Assembly: GCA_947570135.1 (NCBI GenBank)
Contig: CANOTP010000003.1
Span: 1 to 64,000 of the forward strand
Length of the DNA stretch: 64,000 bases
Direction of reading: 5' to 3'
Source: an uncultured Candidatus Melainabacteria bacterium
GTDB lineage: Bacteria; Cyanobacteriota; Vampirovibrionia; Gastranaerophilales; Gastranaerophilaceae
The notes below the pieces were generated by a model. The model worked only from the letters and a program-made list of their open reading frames with translations, did no database searches and was not told where the DNA came from. The translations under genes were made by a program, and so were the position numbers. Below, piece after piece: positions 1 to 8,266 of this stretch (the stretch's first letter is position 1; each line of letters opens with the position of its first letter).

Positions 1-233
1 ATTGTTTTTTGACAAAAATTGTTTTTTATTTTTTTAATAATGAATATGTTCCTCCAATATATCTAATTGCAGGTTTAAAGCTTTTTCATTTGTTAACAGA
101 TGTTATTGTCTTGCTGATACGGCGTTAGCTGCTAACTTTTACCCGTGCAATGGAGATAGAATGACAAATATGTTCAGGTTCAAACTTTTGGATAATGAAA
201 TATTAAGCAGAAAAATTTCCTGATGTTTTATTG
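1..233. other. Upstream intergenic region, no gene seen
   Basis: T-rich stretch with no convincing reading frame. TTGACA at 9-14 could be a -35 box, but the matching -10 (AATAAT-like, about 35-41) is poor. A small perfect palindrome GTTAGC-T-GCTAAC lies near 124-136. The left edge may hold the end of a gene or RNA outside the window; nothing more can be supported. Confidence 0.4.
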
Positions 234-239
234 TATAAT
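234..239 (+). promoter_or_regulatory. -10 box of mpg, leaderless spacing
   Basis: Perfect TATAAT whose last base is 6 nt before the ATG at 246. A transcript starting 6-7 nt after the -10 would begin at the start codon itself. No Shine-Dalgarno sequence fits between. Confidence 0.6.
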
Positions 240-245
240 TTTAAT

Positions 246-785
246 ATGACTATTTTAAAACAAGATTTTTATAACAGGGATACTTTGGTTGTAGCAAAGG
301 ATTTATTGGGGTGCAAGCTTTGCAGAAGGGTTGACGGTAAGGTATTTGAAGGGATTATTGTAGAAACAGAGGCTTATACTCAGGACGATCCTGCCTGTCA
401 CGCTTATCGTGGGAAAACTCCGAGAGCAATAACTTTATTTAAGCAGCCGGGGATAGCTTATGTTTATTTTATTTACGGGATGTACTATTGTTTTAATGTT
501 ATAACAGAGCCTGAAGAAACGGCGGGTGCGGTTTTAATCAGAGCGTTAGAACCTATTAATAGTGAAAATACCAATGGTCCTGGAAAATTATGCAGGGCTT
601 TAGGTATTACAAAAGATTTTAATGAAGTTAATTTAACGGATAGAAAATCAGATTTGTGGTTAGAAAGTTATAAAAACTTTGATGAATCCGAAATTGTTAC
701 GACTACACGAATCGGAATTAAGCAAGCTGCTGACTATCCGTGGAGATTTTATGTAAAAAATAATGAATTTGTTTCAAAAAAATAG
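246..785 (+). CDS. mpg: DNA-3-methyladenine glycosylase (AAG/MPG family)
   Basis: Excises alkylated or deaminated purines (3-methyladenine, hypoxanthine) in base-excision repair; monofunctional glycosylase. The 179-residue protein shows family signatures in order: AKDLLGCKL near the N-terminus, VETEAY at about 39-44 (containing the Glu that activates water), HAYRGKT, then YFIYGMYYCFNV and the GAVLIRALEP block, ending with the TRIGI segment. The frame is open from a TTG at 231, but that codon lies inside the TATAAT promoter, so ATG 246 is preferred. It stands alone. The length is slightly short for the family but no motif is missing. Confidence 0.93.
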   Translation: MTILKQDFYNRDTLVVAKDLLGCKLCRRVDGKVFEGIIVETEAYTQDDPACHAYRGKTPRAITLFKQPGIAYVYFIYGMYYCFNVITEPEETAGAVLIRALEPINSENTNGPGKLCRALGITKDFNEVNLTDRKSDLWLESYKNFDESEIVTTTRIGIKQAADYPWRFYVKNNEFVSKK

Positions 786-855
786 GTTTATTTTCTTGAT
801 TTAACATTTGGTTTGTTATAGTATTTTTAAGTAAGAGATTAGTTGGGGTTAAAGA

Positions 856-1089
856 ATGCTGATTTCAAAAATCGGGTATTTTAAAGCGATGGACAATATG
901 GTGTTGCAAGATACCGCTAATAAGTCGCAACAAACCAGAAACAAGTTATCCGAAGGTTTCGGAAACTATGACAAAAACAATTTTTATTCTATAGATAAAG
1001 TAAACTTTTTCACTTTTATGAAAAATTCTTTTATTTCTATTTTTTCTAAGAATAAACAAGACTCAAAGAAATTATCTATAATTTCTTAG
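856..1089 (+). CDS. Small hypothetical protein (77 aa)
   Basis: Unrecognised. It is a 77-residue, Lys/Asn/Ser/Phe-rich soluble-looking protein with no signal peptide or clear membrane segment. A purine-rich GTTGGGGT lies about 9 nt before the ATG, and TATAGT near 818 could be its -10 box. Its 3' end overlaps the convergent transporter gene by 14 bp. It could be a lineage-specific small protein or a chance frame; codon content is similar to neighbours. Confidence 0.45.
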   Translation: MLISKIGYFKAMDNMVLQDTANKSQQTRNKLSEGFGNYDKNNFYSIDKVNFFTFMKNSFISIFSKNKQDSKKLSIIS

Positions 1090-2245
1090 GTTCAAAAAGG
1101 TATTTTACAAGTACGGAGCATACGGCAGGGATTATTGATAATACTGTTAAAACAGGTAAGATGCTTGTCGCCTGTGCTATGTAGCCGATTACTGACATTG
1201 CGATAGCAACAATGCCCCAAGAAAAACCGTTTATAAATCCGCCGATAATACTTTTGTATTGCGGTAAAACTTTTTGTGCCATACTCATTGTAATCGGGGT
1301 TGCAAACATTGTGACAAAACCCATTAGAGCAAATATTACAAATGAAAGTTGCGGGATAGTTTTATATGTAATCGCAAATAATATCATCATCGGGAATGTT
1401 GCAATCATTGAAATGTAGAAAACATTTTGTGTCCCTATTTTTTTCTCGAATTTAGCGCTTAAAAGAGAGGCAAGACCTCCTAAAAACAGAAAGAAAAATA
1501 AAGCTGTTCCGATTTGGAATTTTGTATACCCTTGAGCTTTCCATAAAAATGGTAAAAGAATTGAACATGATGTTGTGATGAGGGATTTCAACATCGCAAT
1601 TATGTTTAAAATGTTTAATTTTTTGTTTGAAAGGATATCAATGAAAGCTTGTTTTAGATGAATTGTTGATTTTGGAGCTTGATTATTTGAGAATTTCGGA
1701 ACACAACTAAACATCAATAGTGCCCAGATTATGCCAAGAGCTGCAAGAAACGGCATTTTTTCAAGCCCAAAGTATTGAGCGGTAGCAGATGAGAGTAAAG
1801 GTCCCATAGAAAATCCTAGTGTTCCCATTGCAATAAAGATTCCCATGTTTTTAACGTTGTCTGATGTGGAGAATTTTGATATAAACCCTAAAGATTGCGG
1901 GTGGAAAAGACTTGAACCTGTACTGCCTAATATTATACAGCCAATCATAACGGGGATTGATTTAGCCGCAGGAACAAGTGATATAAAAGTTGATGTTAAG
2001 AGTAATCCCCAAAAAATGAGTGCGCGTTTTCGCATTTTATCTGCGAAGAATCCGAAATACGGCTGCAAAAGTGATGAAAAGATATGTGAACAGCTTAAAA
2101 TAATTGTAGCTACAGGCATGGAAATTCGTGCCTGTTCTGCGATAAACGGCATAATCGGGTTTAATAACCCTGTGTAGATGTCGTTAATAAAATGTGCTCC
2201 GCAAAGCCAAATTTGGGGTTTTCTTTCATCATTGTTGTATATCAT
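1076..2245 (-). CDS. MFS transporter, fosmidomycin-resistance (Fsr)-like
   Basis: Twelve-helix major facilitator, 389 aa, in the inner membrane, probably a proton-driven drug or metabolite exporter. The opening HFINDIYTGLLNPIMPFIA, the loop FGFFADKMRKR (MFS motif A) and GSTGSSLFHPQSLGFIS match the Fsr subgroup, whose members have HFxND and GxGSSxFHPE at these points. Substrate cannot be told from sequence. Single gene; the region before the ATG reads GATTAT-TAAAAT-ATG, so it may also be leaderless. It converges on the small ORF at 856-1089. Confidence 0.85.
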   Translation of the reverse strand: MIYNNDERKPQIWLCGAHFINDIYTGLLNPIMPFIAEQARISMPVATIILSCSHIFSSLLQPYFGFFADKMRKRALIFWGLLLTSTFISLVPAAKSIPVMIGCIILGSTGSSLFHPQSLGFISKFSTSDNVKNMGIFIAMGTLGFSMGPLLSSATAQYFGLEKMPFLAALGIIWALLMFSCVPKFSNNQAPKSTIHLKQAFIDILSNKKLNILNIIAMLKSLITTSCSILLPFLWKAQGYTKFQIGTALFFFLFLGGLASLLSAKFEKKIGTQNVFYISMIATFPMMILFAITYKTIPQLSFVIFALMGFVTMFATPITMSMAQKVLPQYKSIIGGFINGFSWGIVAIAMSVIGYIAQATSILPVLTVLSIIPAVCSVLVKYLFEPKKL

Positions 2246-2316
2246 ATTTTAATAATCTCATTAAAAATTTGAAATTGCAATAAAGAAATGGTATAATTAA
2301 GTAAAAAAAGCAGCAC

Positions 2317-2399
2317 AGATATTACTAAATTTGATATAATACAGAAGGAGAAAACAGATGAAAAAGCAGAGTATAGTTAGGATTGCGGGGGGGGTAACT
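2317..2399 (+). repeat. 83-bp pilin leader block, copy 1, with G8 tract
   Basis: This block is 75/83 identical to 8184-8266 and has the same length. It contains TGATATAAT (extended -10 box, TATAAT at 2335-2340), the ribosome site AGAAGGAG, the ATG at 2358 and ten leader codons, and ends just after a run of exactly eight G (2387-2394). Identity stops immediately after the G run. It looks like a duplicated expression cassette placed ahead of different pilin bodies. Confidence 0.85.
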
Positions 2400-3136
2400 T
2401 TTACGGTTTAGAATCTGACTGTCGCGGAAGAGGGTTAGCCATTGGTAGCAAAGTACCCCGTGCGGTGAGCACAGGTTTTACACTCGCAGAGGTTTTAATT
2501 ACCCTTGGTATTATCGGAGTAGTTGCGGCACTTACTATCCCCGGTTTGATGACCGCTTATAAGGCTCATCGTTATCGTTCTCAGTTTTTGAAATCCTATT
2601 CAATTGTTCAGCAGGCGTTTCGTCAAATGGAAGCCGATGATGTTTCGACGGACCCGAATTCGTACGGATTGGATTCGTATTACAAGACTTTTTCTCATTA
2701 TGTAAAATTTCTTGCAGATTGTGGTACTAATGCAAAGGGTATGAAGTCTTATCCTCAGTGTTATACAAAAACAAGTCCGAAAGCATACAAGGCTTATGAC
2801 GGGAAAACAAAGGCTTATACGGAAGTTTTTGATGATGGTCAGCTTGTTTTAATTGACGGTACGAATTTGTTGTTTGAAAACCCTTCAAACACAAGGATTT
2901 TTGTCCATGTTGATTTGAACGGGTTTTTGAACCCTCCAAACCGCTGGGGATATGATTTGTTTACTTTTCATTTTATAGACGGTGAATTACGTACAATGGG
3001 AAGTCGTGGTACGGCATACAGTGCTGAAACTTATTGTAATCCTAAATCAACATCTAATTATAACGGTATAGGTTGTGCTCATTATGCTAAAAATAATACC
3101 GATTATTTCAAAAAGATTATAAAATCACTTAAATAA
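2358..3136 (+). CDS. Prepilin-like protein, out of frame at a G8 tract
   Basis: Type IV pilin/pseudopilin-like protein with a prepilin peptidase site G^FTLAEV followed by the hydrophobic helix LITLGIIGVVAALTIPG, then about 190 residues of extracellular-type sequence with Cys pairs. The start with a good ribosome site is ATG 2358. As given, that frame ends after 17 codons (TAG 2409-2411). Adding one G to the run at 2387-2394 (or removing two) joins it in frame to the pilin body, giving a 36-codon leader ending ..VSTG before FTLAEV. The only start within the pilin frame is GTG 2465, which has no ribosome site. Phase variation, slippage or a homopolymer consensus error are the candidate explanations. 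Confidence 0.75.
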
Positions 3137-3211
3137 TTTACATCAAATGGAGTATGCCAAAAACTTGCCCTGCCTATATACTGTAATAAAGACACAAAAA
3201 GGGGAGAAACT

Positions 3212-3400
3212 ATGGTAGCTCAAGCTTTAAGAAATAATTTTAAAAATATTGATGTAACAGAAGATATTGAGTTACAGGAAAGTGATATTGTTGAAAATCC
3301 TGACGAAGTTATCGTTAACTTTCCAATAGTTTCAGATATTCAGTTAGAAGAAAAATTACCGTTTTTTAAGTCAATAATGGTAAAGTTTGCAAGCCTGTGA
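3212..3400 (+). CDS. Small acidic protein coupled to SulP gene (62 aa)
   Basis: Unrecognised 62-residue protein, acidic (many Glu/Asp) apart from a basic/hydrophobic C-terminus. The evidence for a real gene is the ribosome site AAAGGGGAG 7 nt before the ATG and the TGATG junction: its stop codon overlaps the ATG of the sulfate-permease-family gene by one base. That arrangement implies translational coupling and a role tied to the transporter, perhaps an N-terminal regulatory partner. Function unknown. Confidence 0.7.
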   Translation: MVAQALRNNFKNIDVTEDIELQESDIVENPDEVIVNFPIVSDIQLEEKLPFFKSIMVKFASL

Positions 3401-5007
3401 TGTTGAAAGAAAAGTTAAGCGTTTTTAAAGGTGATTTGTTCGGTGCAATTATTGCATCTATTATTGCATTTCCGCAGGCTGTAGCTTTTGGTGTAGCATC
3501 AGGACTTGGGGCATCGGCAGGGATTTTCGGTGCAATAATCTTATCATTTGTTGCAGGAATTTTAGGATGTAATTTACCCATAATTTCGGGACCAACAGGT
3601 CCTGCGGCGATTATTACGGCAATAATTGTAAGCGGTGCGGGTGGGAATTTAGAATATATTATTCCGATTTTAGTTCTTGCCGCGGTGTTTCAGCTTGTAA
3701 TTTCTCTGACCGAAATCCCGAGGATGATAAAATATGTTCCTTATCCTGTGATTTCGGGGTTTTTGACGGGAATTGGGTTGATAATTATTATACTTCAATT
3801 GCCGCCGTTAATTGGCGGGGTGACGCATTCTTCAACAATTAAGACTTTGTTATATTATCCCGAGGTTTTTGCTAATATCAATTTTCAGGCACTGATTTTG
3901 GGTGCTGCGACATTAGGAATTTTGTTTTTTACACCAAAAATTATTTCAAAATTTATTCCCGTGCAATTGTTGGCGCTTGTTTGTATGACAGGTGTGGCGT
4001 ATTATTTGGGGTTTGATGTTGAGAAAGTTGCGGGGGTAACCTTCAGTCTGCCACAGGCTCATATTCCCCATTTTACTATGGAAATCATTACAAAAAGTGT
4101 TCCAATAGCTTTGACTTTGGCGTTTATTACAACAAGTGAAAGCTTGTTGACTGGAATTATTATGGATTCATTGACAAAAGTTAAACATAACTCAAAAAGA
4201 CTTGTTGCATCTCAAGGTATAGGAAATCTTTTCTGTGCGCTTACAGGCTCAATGTACGGGTCTGCTGCTACTATGAGAAGTGTTGCAGCGGTTAAAGCAG
4301 GTGCATCAACAAGGATTGCCGCTATAATTTCTGCTGTTATTTTAGCGTTTGTTTTGTTTAAGTTTACTGGATTTATTTCGCAGATTCCGATTTGTGTTCT
4401 GGCAGCTATTCTTATTAAAATCGGTTATGATATTTTGGATTTGAAGGTTTTGAAAGTTTTAAAATACGCGCCGAAAGATGACTTGTATGTGTTGCTTACT
4501 GTTTTAGGTTTGACTGTGTTTTATAATCTTATATTTGCACTCGGAACAGGGATTGTTCTGGCGGCGTTGCTTTATGCCAAACGAGTTGCAGATAATACAA
4601 ATATTAAGGTTAACAAATATCAGCCTGATGCGTATAGTGAATATGAAACAAAAATTGAGCGTGAATCTCATTATAAGATAAGAATTTTACATATTGACGG
4701 ACAGTTCTTCTTTGGGTCTATAACACAGATTGTATCACATTTTGACCAACTGCTTGAAACAGAATATATTATTTTAAATTACACATCAAATTCCGAACTT
4801 GATATGTCTGCAATTTTTGCACTTGAAGATATTATAGTTCGTCTTCAGGCTCAGAAAATTAAGTTGTATTTGGTTATCACAAACGAAAAAGTTTATGAAC
4901 AGGTTAAGTCTTTGGAAATTATCTCTCAAATTGGGGAAGACTCCTTGTTTAGTGATGAAACGGATGCGATAAATAAAGCGATTGATAATACACATCTTGA
5001 TGTATAA
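3400..5007 (+). CDS. SulP family anion transporter with STAS domain
   Basis: Inner-membrane SLC26/SulP transporter, 535 aa, for sulfate, bicarbonate or a dicarboxylate; which one is not readable. The N-terminal two thirds hold about 12-14 hydrophobic segments with SulP signatures (AFPQAVAFGVASGLGASAG near residue 25; ISGPTGPAA near 65). The C-terminal 100 residues (from about 425, RILHIDGQFFFGS) form a STAS domain, although the usual phosphorylatable Ser region is weakly conserved (SNSELDMSAIFALEDI). ATG 3400 is chosen over GTG 3397 because it forms the TGATG overlap with the preceding small gene. Confidence 0.92.
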   Translation: MLKEKLSVFKGDLFGAIIASIIAFPQAVAFGVASGLGASAGIFGAIILSFVAGILGCNLPIISGPTGPAAIITAIIVSGAGGNLEYIIPILVLAAVFQLVISLTEIPRMIKYVPYPVISGFLTGIGLIIIILQLPPLIGGVTHSSTIKTLLYYPEVFANINFQALILGAATLGILFFTPKIISKFIPVQLLALVCMTGVAYYLGFDVEKVAGVTFSLPQAHIPHFTMEIITKSVPIALTLAFITTSESLLTGIIMDSLTKVKHNSKRLVASQGIGNLFCALTGSMYGSAATMRSVAAVKAGASTRIAAIISAVILAFVLFKFTGFISQIPICVLAAILIKIGYDILDLKVLKVLKYAPKDDLYVLLTVLGLTVFYNLIFALGTGIVLAALLYAKRVADNTNIKVNKYQPDAYSEYETKIERESHYKIRILHIDGQFFFGSITQIVSHFDQLLETEYIILNYTSNSELDMSAIFALEDIIVRLQAQKIKLYLVITNEKVYEQVKSLEIISQIGEDSLFSDETDAINKAIDNTHLDV

Positions 5008-5057
5008 TTCGCTATCACTCCTTTTTGTGCTAAGATAAAGAAAAAAGGAGATATGTT

Positions 5058-5267
5058 ATGTTTCAAGTTTATACATCAACGGATAAATCAGAATTATCAA
5101 AAAATTTAGTCGGTGAATTTAAAGACTGGGATGACGCTATGGATTGCGCCGAACAAGCTATCGAAGGGAAAAAAGGCTTGAGATACATTGTTGAAGAAAC
5201 AAATGGCACGGTAAACAGCTACGGAGAACTTATCGCATCTGTTGTTGCAGAAAGTGATTTTAATTAG
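5058..5267 (+). CDS. Small hypothetical protein (69 aa)
   Basis: Unrecognised compact protein of 69 residues with an even mix of charged and aromatic residues. A strong ribosome site (AAAAAAGGAG, 7 nt before ATG) and a strong terminator right after the stop support a real monocistronic gene. No known domain is apparent; the pattern (FKDWDDAMDCAEQAIEGKK... IVEETNG) looks like a small alpha/beta fold. Confidence 0.7.
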   Translation: MFQVYTSTDKSELSKNLVGEFKDWDDAMDCAEQAIEGKKGLRYIVEETNGTVNSYGELIASVVAESDFN

Positions 5268-5277
5268 CCTTGACAAT

Positions 5278-5320
5278 TGAAAGGCTGCCTTATATTTCCC
5301 CACCTAGCCTTTCATTTTTT
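5278..5320 (+). terminator. Rho-independent terminator after 5058-5267
   Basis: Perfect 9-bp stem TGAAAGGCT (5278-5286) / AGCCTTTCA (5306-5314) with a 19-nt loop followed by six T. The right arm also encodes the last codons of the convergent HxlR gene. Confidence 0.8.
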
Positions 5321-5648
5321 CAAGTAGTTTAATATATTTTTTATAATCTTTTCCCCAGGATTTTAATGAGTCAAGCACGGGTAAAAGACTGTAACCAACA
5401 TCTGTCAGTGTATACTCAACTTTTGGCGGAGTTTGTTCGTAAACTTTGCGCTCCAAAAGTTCCAGTTCTTCAAGTTCGCGAAGTTTTGCGGTCAGGACTT
5501 TTTGTGTAATCCCATTACAGCCTTTTTTAAGTTCGCAAAAACGTTTTGTTCCTGTTAAAAGTTCGCGTATAATAAGTACTTTCCACTTGCAGCCAAGCAT
5601 TTTTAAAGTGGTTTCTATCGGACATTTCGGGAGGTCTTTTGAGTTCAT
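5304..5648 (-). CDS. HxlR-type winged-helix transcription regulator
   Basis: 114-residue DNA-binding regulator of the HxlR/MarR-like class, usually redox- or aldehyde-responsive. It shows the family N-terminal Cys (CPIETTLKMLGCKWKVLIIRELL), the recognition-helix region GITQKVLTAKLRELEELELLERKVY and the wing PPKVEYTLTDVGYSL. The start is ATG 5648. No partner gene lies directly next to it; the 5' end faces the aroB gene, transcribed in the same direction. Target unknown. Confidence 0.9.
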   Translation of the reverse strand: MNSKDLPKCPIETTLKMLGCKWKVLIIRELLTGTKRFCELKKGCNGITQKVLTAKLRELEELELLERKVYEQTPPKVEYTLTDVGYSLLPVLDSLKSWGKDYKKYIKLLEKMKG

Positions 5649-5712
5649 CTTACGGTATCCTTTTGCTACTGTTATGAAAAGTATTCTATCACAACAGCGA
5701 AAGACATTGCAA

Positions 5713-6798
5713 CTATATTAAATCCTCAAAAAATTCTTTCACTTCTTCTGGTGTAAAATCAAACGCATCGACTGTTGCGTAGTTTGTCGGAAGAATGAAT
5801 TTTATATGCTCATTTGTTGCTTTTTTGTCGTTTGTAATAACGTTTAAAATCCTTTTTTTATCAAATTTTATCAAAGGTTTGTAGTTAAATTTTTTGATTA
5901 AATCCTCACATAAATAGTTGTATTCTTTATCAATGAGATTAAGTTTAACTGCAAGTTTTTGGGCAAACAAAATTCCTTCGATTACGCAATGTCCGTGGGT
6001 GTATTTGCGATAGTGTGTAAGGTTTTCCACCACGTGTCCGTAAGTGTGACCGTAATTAAGAATTTTTCTTAATCCGTTTTCGTGTTCATCTTTTTGAACA
6101 ACCGCAATTTTTAACTCGATACATAATTTTATAAGTTCTTTTAAAATAAGCGTGTCTTTATTAAGTATTTTTTCGTAATGTTCGGTTAAAAAGTTTATCA
6201 AATGCGCGTCAAACTCAGGTCTACAGCTTTTTTCGATGAATCCGTATTTCAAAACTTCACCCAGCCCGCTTTTGAATTGGTTATCATCAAGTGTTTTTAA
6301 GAAATTCACGTTAATAAATACGGCTTTCGGCTGATAAAACGACCCGACAAGATTTTTACCGTAATTAGTATTTATTGCGGTCTTTCCGCCGACAGAACTG
6401 TCTGTTGCTGCAAGCAGTGTTGTCGGAACCTGGATAAAATTAATTCCGCGCATATAAGTTGATGCGGCAAATCCTGCCAAATCCCCGATTACCCCTCCGC
6501 CGATTGCGATAATTGCATCTTCACGTTTTAGTTTATTTTTCAGTGCAAAGTTTAAAATTTTAAGATAATTTTTGTAATTCTTTTCCTGTTCTCCGTCAGG
6601 CATGATAAGGGTTTTGGCTTTTGGGAAATCTAAAATTTTTGAATAAATTTTGTGAACTTTTTTACTTATTACAACGATGTAATTTTTTTCATTAATTTCT
6701 TTTAGAATTACATTTTTCATTTTTTCAATATCAATATTGTTTATGTATATCGGGTAATTTAGTTCCAGCCCTTTGATATGTACTGATAAATTAATCAT
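5713..6798 (-). CDS. aroB: 3-Dehydroquinate synthase
   Basis: Second step of the shikimate pathway: converts DAHP to 3-dehydroquinate using NAD and a divalent metal, in the cytoplasm. The 361-residue protein shows the NAD loop GGGVIGDLAGFAASTYMRGI, QVPTTLLAATDSSVGGKT, and metal ligands in KYG, LNYGHTYGHVVE and YTHGHCVIEG. Its ATG overlaps the aroK stop by one base (TAATG), so the two are a translationally coupled operon aroK-aroB. Confidence 0.95.
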   Translation of the reverse strand: MINLSVHIKGLELNYPIYINNIDIEKMKNVILKEINEKNYIVVISKKVHKIYSKILDFPKAKTLIMPDGEQEKNYKNYLKILNFALKNKLKREDAIIAIGGGVIGDLAGFAASTYMRGINFIQVPTTLLAATDSSVGGKTAINTNYGKNLVGSFYQPKAVFINVNFLKTLDDNQFKSGLGEVLKYGFIEKSCRPEFDAHLINFLTEHYEKILNKDTLILKELIKLCIELKIAVVQKDEHENGLRKILNYGHTYGHVVENLTHYRKYTHGHCVIEGILFAQKLAVKLNLIDKEYNYLCEDLIKKFNYKPLIKFDKKRILNVITNDKKATNEHIKFILPTNYATVDAFDFTPEEVKEFFEDLI

Positions 6799-7295
6799 TA
6801 TAAAGCTCCTGTAATTTCTTCGATAATTTCTTCTATTGTCTTGTTATCCGTTGATATTGTATATTGTGCAGATTCGTAATTTTTTAATCTTAATTCCAAA
6901 ATCTTTTTTATTTTTTCTATATTCATATTACCACATAATAAAGGACGAGTGGAGTCGTTTTTAATCCTTTCAAAAATAATTTCGGGTGAAGTTTTTAAAT
7001 AAATTGTCACTGCGTTTTTATTTAAAAAATCCCGTATTTCACTGTTTTCAAATGCTCCGCCGCCAAGTGAGATGATTTGGTTTTCGGTATGGAAAAGTTC
7101 TTTTATCGTTTTTGCTTCAAGTTCGCGGAAATATTTTTCGCCTTTGGTTTTGAAAATTTCTGTGATTGTTGTTTGTTCGTTTAATTCAACACAAGAATCA
7201 ATATCGACAAATTCAAGGTTAAGTTTTTTACTTAAAAGCTTGCCTACGCTTGTTTTCCCGCTTCCCATTAATCCTGTTAAAACAATTGTTTTCAT
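6798..7295 (-). CDS. aroK: Shikimate kinase
   Basis: Phosphorylates shikimate with ATP in the cytoplasm. The 165-residue protein shows the P-loop GLMGSGKTSVG, the shikimate-binding DIDS, the EKYFRELEAKTI segment (Arg that contacts shikimate), the ISLGGGAF Walker-B-like glycine loop and the lid RPLLCG. First gene of the aroK-aroB pair. It appears leaderless (see promoter at 7302-7307). AroE, a later enzyme of the same pathway, is encoded elsewhere in the window (47.6 kb). Confidence 0.95.
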   Translation of the reverse strand: MKTIVLTGLMGSGKTSVGKLLSKKLNLEFVDIDSCVELNEQTTITEIFKTKGEKYFRELEAKTIKELFHTENQIISLGGGAFENSEIRDFLNKNAVTIYLKTSPEIIFERIKNDSTRPLLCGNMNIEKIKKILELRLKNYESAQYTISTDNKTIEEIIEEITGAL

Positions 7296-7301
7296 AGATT
7301 T

Positions 7302-7307
7302 ATTATA
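7302..7307 (-). promoter_or_regulatory. -10 box of aroK, leaderless spacing
   Basis: On the minus strand TATAAT is followed by six bases (AAATCT) and the aroK ATG. No ribosome site can fit. Confidence 0.6.
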
Positions 7308-7323
7308 ACATAAATTTACCCTT

Positions 7324-7351
7324 TTGACTTATCGATATTGTAAGGTATTAT
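7324..7351 (+). promoter_or_regulatory. Sigma70-type promoter of the binding-lipoprotein gene
   Basis: TTGACT (7324-7329), 16-nt spacer, TATTAT (7346-7351). The RNA would carry a leader of about 18 nt containing the ribosome site AGAGGG. Confidence 0.6.
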
Positions 7352-7375
7352 TGATTGAAAGAGGGTAAAAAATAA

Positions 7376-8161
7376 ATGTTTAAAAAGATATTTGCTATAC
7401 TTGTATTGACGATTGTTTTTTTCTGCGGGTGCGGGAAAAAACAAGATGAAACAACAGTCAGCGCTTTAAGTGAAATTATGGCTAAAGATAAGATTGTTGT
7501 CGGGATTAAGACAGATGCTTATCCGTTTGGGTATATTGATAAAAAAGGGCATTATGCGGGGTATGATGTAACTTTAGGTAGAGTTATCGCAAAAGGATTG
7601 TTGGGGGATGAAAAGAAGGTTAAATTTATTCCCGTAACCGCATCAGATAGGATGATGAAACTGTACTCGGGCGATATTGATATGCTTATTGCAACGATGT
7701 CTGTAACCCCGAAAAGACAAGAAATTTTGGATTTTTCCAATTCATATTACACGGCAGGTCAGGCACTTTTGGTAAGACGCGGTAGTAAGGTAAAAAATAT
7801 AAGAGATTTAAATGGTAAAAAAGTGATTATAGTTTTTGGTTCGACTGCCGAAAACAGTATTAGGGCAGCCGTACCAAACATTGGAATTGTCGGTTATAAG
7901 ACTTATCCTGATGCATATAACGCCCTGAAAACAGGTAAAGCTGATGCAATTGTCGCTGATGATACTATTTTAATGGGATTTTCGCTAAACGATGACGGCG
8001 TGGTGCTGCTTCCAAAAAAATACTCAAAAGAACCTTATGCCGTGGCGTTTAAGAAAGGTGACGAGTCAAAATCCTTGATAAAAGCCGTAAACAGTATAAT
8101 TGATATTGAAACAAAAAACGGTAACTTAAAACGAATCCGTAAGAGTTTCGGGATTAAATAG
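7376..8161 (+). CDS. Amino-acid-type ABC transporter substrate-binding lipoprotein
   Basis: Periplasmic solute-binding protein of family 3 (polar amino acids), 261 aa. The N-terminus MFKKIFAILVLTIVFFCGCG is a lipoprotein signal peptide with the Cys after FFCG as probable lipid site. The mature part starts the bi-lobed fold at DKIVVGIKTDAYPFGYIDKKGHYAGYDV and contains the family motif DMLIATMSVTPKRQEILDFSNSYY. Permease and ATPase genes are not adjacent, so it works with components encoded elsewhere or acts as an orphan receptor. Confidence 0.9.
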   Translation: MFKKIFAILVLTIVFFCGCGKKQDETTVSALSEIMAKDKIVVGIKTDAYPFGYIDKKGHYAGYDVTLGRVIAKGLLGDEKKVKFIPVTASDRMMKLYSGDIDMLIATMSVTPKRQEILDFSNSYYTAGQALLVRRGSKVKNIRDLNGKKVIIVFGSTAENSIRAAVPNIGIVGYKTYPDAYNALKTGKADAIVADDTILMGFSLNDDGVVLLPKKYSKEPYAVAFKKGDESKSLIKAVNSIIDIETKNGNLKRIRKSFGIK

Positions 8162-8183
8162 AGGTAAAGGGGTAAATATATAT

Positions 8184-8266
8184 AGATATTACTGAATTCG
8201 ATATAATACAGAAGGAGAAAAAGTATGAAAAAACCGAGTATAGCTAGGATTGCGGGGGGGGTAACT
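8184..8266 (+). repeat. 83-bp pilin leader block, copy 2, with G8 tract
   Basis: This block is 75/83 identical to 2317-2399 with no gaps: TATAAT at 8202-8207, AGAAGGAG, ATG 8225 and eight G at 8254-8261. Even the out-of-frame leader peptide has the same length (17 codons, stop TAG 8276-8278). Confidence 0.85.
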
